A stretch of 8,805 nt of DNA from Clostridiaceae bacterium (GCA_012798865.1 JAAZMK010000051.1:1-8805), one strand, 5' to 3'; shown: positions 1-5,712, counted from the stretch's first letter. The notes: a model not told the origin generated them from the sequence alone. Made by a program: numbers and translations.

Positions 1-973
1 AATTGAGCGGATTCTGTTCAACGGCATCGTGGAGCGATCTGTTATCGATGTGGGTGTATATTTCAGTTGTTGCGACAGTTGAATGACCGAGAATCGCTTG
101 TAGACTTCTGATGTCGACTTCTCCGTACTGGTACATAAGTGTCGCCGCTGTATGTCGCAATTTATGTGTGGAATAGCGTTGCGGATCGAGTTCTGCCTGC
201 CGTATATATTTTTTTATGATGTTCTGGACGGCGCGATCCGTGATCCGTTTGCCAAGTCTTGATATAAACATCGCGTCGCGATCACTCGGAATCGGCTTGA
301 TGCGGTCGGGGAGATAGTCGCGTATCGCGGCAATACAGGCGCCGTTCAGATAGATCGTACGCTCTTTCCCGCCTTTCCCCAAGACAACGAGCGTATTTTC
401 ACGCCAGTCGGAAAGGTTGATGCCGCACAGTTCGGAGAGTCTCATGCCGCAATTGAGAAAGAGTGTCAGAATGCAGTAGTCGCGCGTTGAAAGCTTCGAG
501 TCATCGTCGGAGGCGGCTTGCAACAATTCGCGGCTTTCGTCAAGCGATAAATAACGCGGAAGGCGCTTAAGCTGTTTCGGAAGTTCGAGATTCAGCGCGA
601 TATTCTCCTCTAAAACGTGTGCCTTCGTCGTCAGGTAATCAAAGAAGGTCCGTAGTGACGATGTTCGTCTCGCTCTAGTCGCGGGAGATGTCTTGCGCGT
701 CGCAGCAAGCCATGTGATGTAAGAGTAGAGATCGGACAGCTGTAAAGAGCGCAGAAATGAGTCATCGACGATTGAAATATCGATCGAAGACCACTCTTCG
801 TCCTCCGGTTGCAGTTTGCGATCGTCGGCAATGAGAAAGCGAAAGAATAGGACTAGATCGTAACGGTACTGGCGCACCGTACCGGCGGAGCGCTCAAGAA
901 TGGCTCTGATGTAACCGAGAAATTCTTCAAGCCTCTGAAACGTATCGATCGGTTGCTTGCGTTGACTTGCCAT
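1..973 (-). CDS. Tyrosine recombinase, XerC/XerD type (3' end cut by window edge)
   Basis: This is a site-specific DNA recombinase that cuts and rejoins DNA through a 3'-phosphotyrosine. The frame is open from ATG at 973 to the window edge, giving 324 residues with no stop. An N-terminal SAM-like core-binding domain covers about residues 10-110 and the catalytic domain about 135-320. All six catalytic residues are visible: R178 in GMRLSEL, K200 in GKGGKER, H270 and R273 in HKLRH, H297 in LGHS and the nucleophile Y306 in EIYTHI. Because family members end about 15-25 residues after the tyrosine, only the last few residues should be missing. A GAGG ribosome site lies at 986-989, 12 bases before the ATG. 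The protein is slightly longer than typical XerC or XerD (about 300). It is divergent from asd and has no excisionase or integrase-type neighbour in view. It could be the chromosome-dimer recombinase or a solitary paralogue; the sequence does not decide this. Confidence 0.92.
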   Translation of the reverse strand, partial: MASQRKQPIDTFQRLEEFLGYIRAILERSAGTVRQYRYDLVLFFRFLIADDRKLQPEDEEWSSIDISIVDDSFLRSLQLSDLYSYITWLAATRKTSPATRARRTSSLRTFFDYLTTKAHVLEENIALNLELPKQLKRLPRYLSLDESRELLQAASDDDSKLSTRDYCILTLFLNCGMRLSELCGINLSDWRENTLVVLGKGGKERTIYLNGACIAAIRDYLPDRIKPIPSDRDAMFISRLGKRITDRAVQNIIKKYIRQAELDPQRYSTHKLRHTAATLMYQYGEVDIRSLQAILGHSTVATTEIYTHIDNRSLHDAVEQNPLN

Positions 974-995
974 ATTTTTAAACTACCTCGTTTCT

Positions 996-1004
996 ATTTT
1001 AGCA
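996..1004 (-). promoter_or_regulatory. Candidate extended -10 promoter of the recombinase gene
   Basis: The minus strand reads TGCTAAAAT here, an extended -10 element (TG-N-TAAAAT), about 22 bases before the recombinase ATG. No good -35 box lies upstream, which extended -10 promoters tolerate. The implied leader would be very short (about 16 bases), placing the GAGG ribosome site close to the transcript start. The same nine bases precede the membrane-protein gene at 5578. Confidence 0.3.
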
Positions 1005-1032
1005 AACTTACGGTGCAGGTCTAACCGGTAAT

Positions 1033-1041
1033 TGTTATACT
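1033..1041 (+). promoter_or_regulatory. Candidate extended -10 promoter of asd
   Basis: TGTTATACT matches an extended -10 element and lies 43 bases upstream of the asd ATG. The identical sequence followed by a further T occurs upstream of lexA (5730-5739). The -35 region is weak. An alternative -10 is TACAAT at 1051-1056, which also lacks a convincing -35. Confidence 0.35.
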
Positions 1042-1084
1042 TGGCAGTAATACAATCATTATGAATAGCATGAGGTTTGAATAG

Positions 1085-2170
1085 ATGAGAAAATTTCGTG
1101 TCGGCATTTTAGGCGCTACCGGTCATGTAGGACAACGCTTTGTTCTCTTGTTGCAAGATCACCCCTGGTTTGAGATTTCGCACCTGATCGCGTCACCGCG
1201 CTCGAAAGGTAAAGCGTACTCGGAAGCCGTCGGCGATGGGTGGCGACAAGATGAACCGATGCCCGAAGGAGTCAAAAAATGTATTGTACACGGAACGGAC
1301 GAGACGGCGCTTCTGAAAGATTCGGTTGATTTCGTATTCAGTGCCGTCGATATGGAAAAGGACGCGCTGATCCAGTTGGAAGAAGCCATCGCGAAGGCTG
1401 AAATACCCGTCATATCGAATAATTCGGCGATGCGCTGGACGCCTGACGTCCCGCTGATCATGCCTGAGATCAATCCCGATCACACGCAACTCATCAAAGC
1501 GCAGAGAAAACGCCTCGGCACGAAACGCGGTTTTATCGTTGTCAAGCCGAACTGTTCAATCCAAAGTTTCGTGCCGGCTTTGACGCCGCTAAGGGAATTC
1601 GGGTTAGAGGAAGTGTTCGTTACGACGTACCAGGCCGTGTCAGGTGCGGGGAGACGTCTCTCCGATTGGCCCGAGATGCAGCACAATGTCATCCCTTTTA
1701 TCAGCGGGGAAGAGGAGAAGAGCGAATGGGAACCCTTGAGGGTCTGGGGGAAACTCACTGAAGATCGAATTGAGCTGGCGAGAAAACCGCTTATTTCATC
1801 CCAGTGCTTTCGCGTGCCTGTCGAATTCGGGCACATGGCGGCCGTCTTTGTGCGCTTTCGCCAACCGATCGAATCGACGGACATCCTGATGCGCTGGCGC
1901 GATTTCTCCAGTGTAGTAGGGGAGGCGAACCTGCCATCCGCGCCGCGTCCCTTTCTGCGCTATTTCGAAGAAACCGATCGACCGCAACCGAAATACGATG
2001 TTTCTTCAAGAAAGGGGATGGGTATTTCCATTGGTCGCCTACGCGAGGACCCCATCTTTGATTACAAGTTCGTCTGCCTGTCTCACAATCTAGTGCGCGG
2101 TGCGGCAGGCGGTTCTATTCTTACGGCGGAATTGCTCGTCCATCAAGGATGGCTCACACAAACTAAATAG
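1085..2170 (+). CDS. asd: Aspartate-semialdehyde dehydrogenase
   Basis: Asd reduces aspartyl phosphate to aspartate semialdehyde with NADPH, the branch point to diaminopimelate and lysine and to threonine and methionine. The 361-residue product starts with a Rossmann motif GATGHVG (residues 10-16). The catalytic cysteine is C157 in KPNCSIQ and the acid-base histidine is H250 in VPVEFGHMA. The SNNSAMRW stretch at 111-118 and the C-terminal RGAAGGSILTAELL (338-351) are also typical. Length and motif style fit the archaeal/fungal-like branch of the family rather than the E. coli or Bacillus type; this is my judgement from motifs, not an alignment. A GAGG ribosome site (1072-1075) sits 9 bases before the ATG. 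Its TAG stop at 2168-2170 overlaps the ribosome site of the next gene, so the two are almost certainly co-transcribed. There is no sign of damage. Confidence 0.93.
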   Translation: MRKFRVGILGATGHVGQRFVLLLQDHPWFEISHLIASPRSKGKAYSEAVGDGWRQDEPMPEGVKKCIVHGTDETALLKDSVDFVFSAVDMEKDALIQLEEAIAKAEIPVISNNSAMRWTPDVPLIMPEINPDHTQLIKAQRKRLGTKRGFIVVKPNCSIQSFVPALTPLREFGLEEVFVTTYQAVSGAGRRLSDWPEMQHNVIPFISGEEEKSEWEPLRVWGKLTEDRIELARKPLISSQCFRVPVEFGHMAAVFVRFRQPIESTDILMRWRDFSSVVGEANLPSAPRPFLRYFEETDRPQPKYDVSSRKGMGISIGRLREDPIFDYKFVCLSHNLVRGAAGGSILTAELLVHQGWLTQTK

Positions 2171-2172
2171 GA
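2169..2172 (+). promoter_or_regulatory. Ribosome binding site of the Mur ligase, overlapping the asd stop
   Basis: AGGA overlaps the last two bases of the asd TAG stop codon and lies 7 bases before ATG 2180. It decides for ATG 2180 over TTG 2174 and implies translational coupling of the two genes. Confidence 0.6.
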
Positions 2173-2179
2173 TTTGAAG

Positions 2180-3721
2180 ATGAAACTGACCCAGCTGTTA
2201 CATGCACTTTCTGAAGCAGAAATACTCTACCTTCCTGAGGACACTGACGTATCCGGTGTCACATGCGATTCGCGTCAAGTCAAGCCGGGCTTTGTTTTCG
2301 TCGCTATTCCCGGCGCCCTGACCGACGGGCACCTTTACATCGAAGAGGCGATCAAAAGAGGAGCGGTGGCGATCGTCGTCGAGAGACCTCAATCTCTAGA
2401 TAAAGTGGCTGAGATTATGGTTCCGATCGCGAGACGCGCTCTCGCCGAACTGTCTCGCCGCTTCTTTCATGATCCTGATCTCGACCTTTTTATGGTCGGT
2501 GTGACGGCGACGAACGGCAAGACGACAACGACATCAATGGTACAGCATGTTTTGCGGAGTTATGGCATCGAAACTGCCGTCATCGGTTCCGTAGCATATA
2601 GCTACGGCGATGTGCGCGTCAAATCGAACTTGACAACGCCCGAGAGCTCAGATCTTCATGCGATGCTTGCAGAGCAACGCGATGACGGCGTCAAGGTTGT
2701 CTCCATGGAGGTTTCCTCAATCGCCGAAGCTCAATATCGAGTTTACGGAATCGATTACGACATCGTCTGTTTTTTGAATATAACTCCCGATCATATGCCT
2801 GATCACGGCACATTTAAACAATACTATCTGGAGAAGCTGAAACTCGTTGAACGCGTATCGGAAGGCGTGCCGGTTATCTTAAATCGCGACGATCCGCGCG
2901 TCTACGAGGCGCGACATGTAACTCCCGGAGATGTCATTACAATCAGTATTGATCATCGCGACGTCACGATCACTGCTGATTCTCTTAATATGGCAGGTGG
3001 ATATCCTTCATTTAACTACACTGTTTTAGAGCCATTTATGACACGTGAAGGGGAGAGGGAGACGGGGAGTTGGCAGGTTAACCTCAAAGTGGCTGGCAGG
3101 CATTCTGTCTACAACGCGATGGCTGCCATCACGATCTGCTCGTACTACGGGATAGAAGTAGAGGATGCCATTAGAGCCATAGAGAGTTTCACCGGCGTAG
3201 AAAGACGGCTTCAGATCATCTATGACGGCGACTTTACGATAATCGACGATCATATCAGCGACGAGGACAACACGCTCAAGATGCTCGAAGCGCTTGAGGT
3301 CATATCGGCAGGGAGACCTGTCCATATCGTTGTCGCGATTCGCGGCAACAGGGGCGTGCTCGTCAATCGCGAGGTTATTGCACAATTTGCTAAATTCCGT
3401 GACAAGATCAATTGGAAGACTTTCTACGTCACGTCGAGCGTCGATACGGCGCGTTCAAGAGATGTCGTGCATGACGATGAGCGCGAAGCAGTTCTGTCCG
3501 ATTTAACGACTGCAGGGTATATATACACGTATGAGCCTAATTTGACGGAGTCAATTGCAGCCACGCTTCCCGTAGTCAAGCCTGGTGAAGTCTATGTGCT
3601 CGCAGGCTCCCACAATATGGACAAGGGGGCTCGCATCGCATTGAATTTCCTCGCCGAGAGTCGTCCCGATCTTGATCGGGAGAAAATTCTTGAACCGCTT
3701 GCGGATCGTCTGATGGGATAA
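2180..3721 (+). CDS. MurE-like Mur ligase with altered substrate motifs
   Basis: Mur ligases join an amino acid to a UDP-MurNAc peptide using ATP in the cytoplasm; MurE adds the third residue, usually diaminopimelate or lysine. The 513-residue length is normal for MurE. The N-terminal domain (1-100) has VTCDSRQVKPG and TDGHLYIEEAIKRGA. The central domain has the P-loop GVTATNGKTTT (107-117), TTPESSDLH, MEVSS (176-180) and NITPDHMPDHGTF (200-212); K219 or K221 could be the carbamylated lysine. In the C-terminal domain several hallmarks are changed. The EVSSH histidine is I181. The DYAHTPD segment reads DDHISDEDN (356-364). The GCGGDRDKGKRP region reads AIRGNRGVLVNRE. The DNPR-type amino-acid motif is replaced around residues 418-430. 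GKGHE reads GSHNM. ATG at 2180 is preferred: AGGA at 2169-2172 gives 7-base spacing; a TTG at 2174 would add two residues. It is either a divergent MurE or a paralogue with another substrate. Confidence 0.75.
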   Translation: MKLTQLLHALSEAEILYLPEDTDVSGVTCDSRQVKPGFVFVAIPGALTDGHLYIEEAIKRGAVAIVVERPQSLDKVAEIMVPIARRALAELSRRFFHDPDLDLFMVGVTATNGKTTTTSMVQHVLRSYGIETAVIGSVAYSYGDVRVKSNLTTPESSDLHAMLAEQRDDGVKVVSMEVSSIAEAQYRVYGIDYDIVCFLNITPDHMPDHGTFKQYYLEKLKLVERVSEGVPVILNRDDPRVYEARHVTPGDVITISIDHRDVTITADSLNMAGGYPSFNYTVLEPFMTREGERETGSWQVNLKVAGRHSVYNAMAAITICSYYGIEVEDAIRAIESFTGVERRLQIIYDGDFTIIDDHISDEDNTLKMLEALEVISAGRPVHIVVAIRGNRGVLVNREVIAQFAKFRDKINWKTFYVTSSVDTARSRDVVHDDEREAVLSDLTTAGYIYTYEPNLTESIAATLPVVKPGEVYVLAGSHNMDKGARIALNFLAESRPDLDREKILEPLADRLMG

Positions 3722-3747
3722 TGATCACATACAAAGATAAAGTGATA

Positions 3748-3838
3748 AACGCGGGATGTAATGATGAGCAAACCGTCTTCAAGCAAACGCAACTAATAGT
3801 GTTGCTAAAGTTGTCATTATCACCTTACATCCCGTGTT
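3748..3838. repeat. Inverted repeat with 14-bp arms bounding a structured 63-base core
   Basis: The left arm AACGCGGGATGTAA (3748-3761) pairs with TTACATCCCGTGTT (3825-3838); 13 pairs are Watson-Crick and one is G-U. Inside, TGAT (3762-3765) can pair with ATCA (3819-3822), leaving a two-base bulge. A small hairpin with GCAAC/GTTGC arms and a 7-base loop lies at 3789-3805. It begins 27 bases after the Mur ligase stop. There is no T-run on either side, so it is not a standard intrinsic terminator, and no target-site duplication is evident. It could be a structured 3' RNA, a degenerate terminator or a miniature mobile element. Confidence 0.55.
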
Positions 3839-3902
3839 CAACGGAAGAGAAGAGGGTGATTTGCATTATAATGATCTGAAATTCGTCTGTGATCCATAAA
3901 AT

Positions 3903-3936
3903 CGTACTTCGTAAAATACAAATTTTACGAAGTACG
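3903..3936 (-). terminator. Perfect 15-bp hairpin, possible terminator of the minus-strand remnant
   Basis: CGTACTTCGTAAAAT (3903-3917) and its exact complement (3922-3936) are separated by a 4-base ACAA loop. On the minus strand the stem is followed by ATTTTATGG, a short T-run, so it could terminate leftward transcription from the ATPase remnant. The stem is AT-rich and the T-run is only four bases, so efficiency is doubtful. The palindrome itself is certain; the role is inferred. Confidence 0.4.
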
Positions 3937-3996
3937 GAGAGGGTAAAATCGGTCGTTTTCATGGAAAATGGAAATCTGAATATGTAGATCGAATTT

Positions 3997-4332
3997 CTAC
4001 ACCATCTCCAGGTCAATGTAATGCCCCGACAGAAACTCTCTTACTCCAACGTAATTAATTCCGAAATCATCAGTCCAAGGTACAGGCTTACAGTATTTGA
4101 ATTGATTGAAATATTTTTTCTGGACTTGAACGTATTTGGCGATATTATACGGATTAGTGAGCGATCCTACGCTTGAGGCGACAATTCTAATCACGTCGTC
4201 AAGCACTTCTTTTTCGTTCTTTATATTATTTCTCTCAAGGACATCCACATCCTGAATATAAGTATTTTCAAATAAATTCACTATATACGACGATTTTTCA
4301 GCAGGATCTTGTAAAGGTAAAGTCTCTCTGAA
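3997..4332 (-). pseudogene. Remnant of an AAA+ ATPase with DUF4143-type C-terminus, internally deleted
   Basis: The frame is open from just after a TAA at 4333-4335 down to TAG at 3997-3999. There is no P-loop, no strong ribosome site and only a GTG at 4281 as a possible start. The first part (NLFENTYIQDV, then LERNNIKN, then SSVGSLTNPYNIAKYV) resembles the middle of prokaryotic AAA ATPases of the AAA_14/DUF4143 group. There a segment like LF..TY..DI.ER..IK is followed by IGS...P..IA. The last part, after about residue 55 from the GTG (FKYCKPVPWTDDFGINYVGVREFLSG), resembles the extreme C-terminus of the same family. The family normally has about 150 residues between these blocks, so an internal deletion is likely. 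Upstream, a partly readable stretch ending at the TAA may be more of the same decayed gene. A small live protein is possible but less likely. The family match is from memory of motif patterns. Confidence 0.55.
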
Positions 4333-4350
4333 TTAGCATATATCTTCCGA

Positions 4351-4380
4351 AAAATATTTTCCCTTTATGGAAAATATTTT
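4351..4380. repeat. 12-bp palindrome TTTTCC-N6-GGAAAA type, left copy
   Basis: AAAATATTTTCC (4351-4362) and GGAAAATATTTT (4369-4380) are exact inverted arms around CTTTAT. The core, read on the minus strand as TTTTCCATAAAGGGAAAA, recurs almost exactly at 4853-4868 on the plus strand. It marks the left boundary of the repeat cluster. Confidence 0.6.
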
Positions 4381-4400
4381 CTCTGCAAGCAGACAGAATA

Positions 4401-4431
4401 CTTGCACTTCTTATTTATTTTAATAAGCAAG
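4401..4431. repeat. Imperfect hairpin in the left flank of the repeat cluster
   Basis: CTTGC (4401-4405) can pair with GCAAG (4427-4431). Inside it, CTTATT (4410-4415) can pair with AATAAG (4422-4427). The two stems share one base at 4427, so they compete slightly. Together with the palindromes at 4351-4380 and 4382-4393 and the hairpin at 4431-4477 it forms a near-continuous series of inverted repeats. Confidence 0.4.
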
Positions 4432-4477
4432 GGGCTGTCTCAAAACCGCTCATTAAGAGCGATGATGAGATAGCCTC
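4431..4477. repeat. GGCTGTCTC-type hairpin, left copy (possible terminator)
   Basis: The outer stem pairs GGGGCTGTCTCA (4431-4442) with TGAGATAGCCTC (4466-4477), with two G-U pairs. The inner stem pairs CGCTC (4447-4451) with GAGCG (4457-4461). On the plus strand it is followed by TCCTTTTGG, so it could act as a rightward terminator, though no plus-strand gene is close upstream. A variant of the same hairpin occurs at 4868-4916. GGCTGTCTC-type ends are also seen at termini of some clostridial insertion elements, from memory. Confidence 0.5.
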
Positions 4478-4513
4478 TCCTTTTGGGGATATGCTCTCGA
4501 TTCAAACGCCAGA

Positions 4514-4868
4514 TTTTTTCAATGTACAATTTTTTACAGTTAATATCGAATTTTTGGACTGCACGCTCCAAACCGGAGTGCAGTTTTTCAATTTATTTTG
4601 AAATATTGGATATGCGCCACCTGCCATTTTTTGGATTTTGCGCCGCTCGAAGTGTAGGGAATTTTGCAGTTAATATCGAATTTTTGGACTTTTCACCCGG
4701 TGCCAACACCCTAGATGTGTGGTTTTTCAACTTATAGCAGCGATTTTTCGATTTAAGTTGAAATTTTGCACAGCATAGGAGGCTAAGAATATTTGCGTCG
4801 TACGAGTACAGTTTTTCAATTTATTTCGGAAAATAGGACTTTAGGAGCTTGGTTTTCCATAAAGGAAA
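4514..4868. repeat. Cluster of degenerate AT-rich palindromic repeats
   Basis: Five or six related units start with a run of T followed by CA at about 4514, 4584, 4662, 4723 and 4812, at irregular distances of about 60-90 bases. A 24-base sequence starting CAGTTAATATCG and ending TTTTTGGACT is identical at 4537-4560 and 4667-4690. CAGTTTTTCAATTTATTT is identical at 4581-4598 and 4809-4826. Several units are palindromic: TTTCAACTTA (4725-4734) pairs exactly with TAAGTTGAAA (4754-4763). A spacer also forms a hairpin (ACTGCA/TGCAGT plus CTCC/GGAG, 4558-4584, with a 2-base bulge). Units are separated by more GC-rich, unrelated sequence. Irregular spacing and divergent units argue against CRISPR. 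I do not know a named family for this. Confidence 0.65.
4853..4868. repeat. TTTTCC-ATAAAGG-AAA palindrome, right copy
   Basis: TTTTCCATAAAGGAAA repeats the core of the palindrome at 4357-4374 in inverted orientation, with one base missing. It abuts the right GGCTGTCTC hairpin and marks the right boundary of the repeat cluster. Confidence 0.5.
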
Positions 4869-4916
4869 GAGGCTGTCTCGCCCCCGCTTACTTTTTAGCG
4901 GTTCTGAGGCAGCTCT
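4868..4916 (-). terminator. GGCTGTCTC-type hairpin, right copy; possible terminator of the membrane-protein gene
   Basis: The outer stem pairs AGAGGCTGTCTC (4868-4879) with GAGGCAGCTCT (4906-4916), with one bulged base and one G-U pair. The inner stem pairs CCGCT (4884-4888) with AGCGG (4897-4901). Read on the minus strand the stem is followed by TTTCCTTTATGG, a weak T-rich tract, about 117 bases beyond the stop of the gene at 5033-5578. It is a divergent copy of the hairpin at 4431-4477. The terminator role is inferred. Confidence 0.4.
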
Positions 4917-5032
4917 AGAATACTATTTTGATTCGCCATCGCCCTTCTACTTGATATGTTTATTCAGGGTATAAAAAATTGCTTCAGCCTCTCCCAGTTG
5001 TCGTGAACCGAACAGATATTATTGATTGAAAA

Positions 5033-5578
5033 TTACGGGTTGACGCCGCTATTCGGCGTCTCATCGACGTCGGCAGTGGTTGTCGTTCTACTTTTGTAGA
5101 GACTGTCTTCGCCGCTTATCTTTCGGAATTCGCTCATATCTTTAAACGGGTTGTAGATCACGAACAGAATAATCAGTAACAAAATCACCATCAGCGTTGT
5201 AAGGATGTTTCTCAAAGTCCGCTGTTGTCTCTCTTGTGCGAACTTTCGATTGATTTTACCGACTGTTGTATAGCCTTTCAATCGAAAGACGCGGTGTCCT
5301 GACTTGCGCTGACTATCGGCATTGAGTGCAGTATCTCGGCGATAAAAATTCGTAATTCTGGTCATCGTGTCGCTACGCCTATCGCTGTTTAACACGGGTG
5401 ATCTCTGCTGTCTTACATGACCGCGATCATCAACAGCGCGCTCGGAACGCCCGCTCGCAATTGATTGTCGGTCGATCCGCATGTCGCCATCGTTGTGATC
5501 GTTTCTGTTGCCCTTTATGGCGGGAACTCTCTGACGACTTGGACGATTATTATGATTGTAATTTCTCGGTTCAGTCAT
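5033..5578 (-). CDS. Single-pass membrane protein of unknown function, divergent from lexA
   Basis: I do not recognise a family. From ATG 5578 the product has 181 residues. Residues 1-120 are strongly basic, hydrophilic and low in complexity (rich in Arg, Asn, Asp, Ser), so probably disordered and cytoplasmic. One membrane segment spans about 124-142 (ILTTLMVILLLIILFVIY). A 38-residue acidic and Thr-rich tail would lie outside. There is no LysM, coiled-coil or lipobox motif. ATG 5578 is preferred because AGGAG at 5584-5588 gives 5-base spacing; an in-frame GTG at 5608 lies within a likely -10 box. The gene faces lexA across 210 bases, the place occupied by the division inhibitor yneA in Bacillus. 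That gene encodes a short membrane-anchored protein, but with LysM. The topology also resembles small divisome proteins (FtsL/DivIC-like), without visible homology. A GC-rich inverted repeat (GACGCCG/CGGCGTC, 5042-5060) lies in its last codons. Confidence 0.7.
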   Translation of the reverse strand: MTEPRNYNHNNRPSRQRVPAIKGNRNDHNDGDMRIDRQSIASGRSERAVDDRGHVRQQRSPVLNSDRRSDTMTRITNFYRRDTALNADSQRKSGHRVFRLKGYTTVGKINRKFAQERQQRTLRNILTTLMVILLLIILFVIYNPFKDMSEFRKISGEDSLYKSRTTTTADVDETPNSGVNP

Positions 5579-5598
5579 GCTCTCTCCTAGCGAACAAT

Positions 5599-5607
5599 AT
5601 TTTAGCA
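5599..5607 (-). promoter_or_regulatory. Candidate extended -10 promoter of the membrane-protein gene
   Basis: The minus strand reads TGCTAAAAT, the same element as upstream of the recombinase gene, 20 bases before ATG 5578. It implies a leader of about 14 bases with AGGAG near its start. The -35 region is weak. A TACAAT further upstream on the same strand is an alternative -10. Confidence 0.3.
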
Positions 5608-5712
5608 CAGATGACGACAGTTTCTTCGATTTTTACATTTATTGTAGAGTCGAGAGTCCTTTTGTGATGCCTGAAAACTTACCAAATATATTCTTATATA
5701 TTTGTTGAACGT

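Larger units (their letters stand above)
3722..3996. other. Gene-free stretch after the Mur ligase, with two inverted repeats
   Basis: No coding sequence is supported here. The stretch holds a 91-base element with 14-bp arms (3748-3838) and a perfect 15-bp hairpin (3903-3936), both listed separately. A TATAAT at 3867-3872 lies within a palindromic ATTATAAT and lacks a -35 on either strand. A weak hairpin with GTAGA/TCTAC arms (3984-4000) overlaps the stop of the minus-strand remnant. Confidence 0.6.
4333..5032. other. Gene-free region containing a palindromic repeat cluster
   Basis: About 700 bases without a supportable gene. The plus-strand reading frame at 4483-4737 is rejected: it has no ribosome site and is built from repeats. 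The region holds the palindromes at 4351-4477, the AT-rich repeats at 4514-4868, the right hairpin at 4868-4916, and then about 115 bases (4917-5032) in which I see no clear structure. Confidence 0.6.

Noticed and set aside
631..831. Minus-strand frame of 66 codons inside the recombinase gene
   Set aside because: The recombinase frame on the same strand has all catalytic residues; this is an out-of-frame shadow.
1..1084. Recombinase as integrase of a prophage or integrative element
   Set aside because: No tRNA attachment site, excisionase, phage or transfer gene is visible, and the neighbours are housekeeping genes; the left side is not in view, so this stays open.
1159..2061. Several open frames on both strands over asd
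   Set aside because: They overlap a clearly recognisable gene in other frames and show no family motifs or ribosome sites.
3748..3838. tRNA gene
   Set aside because: The outer arms are too long (14 bp) and no anticodon arm, T-arm motif or CCA-compatible end can be drawn.
3861..3872. TATAAT promoter for the ATPase remnant or a plus-strand RNA
   Set aside because: No -35 box at proper spacing on either strand and no gene follows on the plus strand.
4483..4737. Plus-strand open frame of 84 codons
   Set aside because: No ribosome site, composed of the AT-rich repeats, and the predicted protein is Phe-rich with no recognisable motif.
4514..4868. Possible CRISPR array
   Set aside because: Units vary strongly, distances are irregular (about 41-89 bases), only two pairs of short exact repeats exist, and no cas gene is in view.
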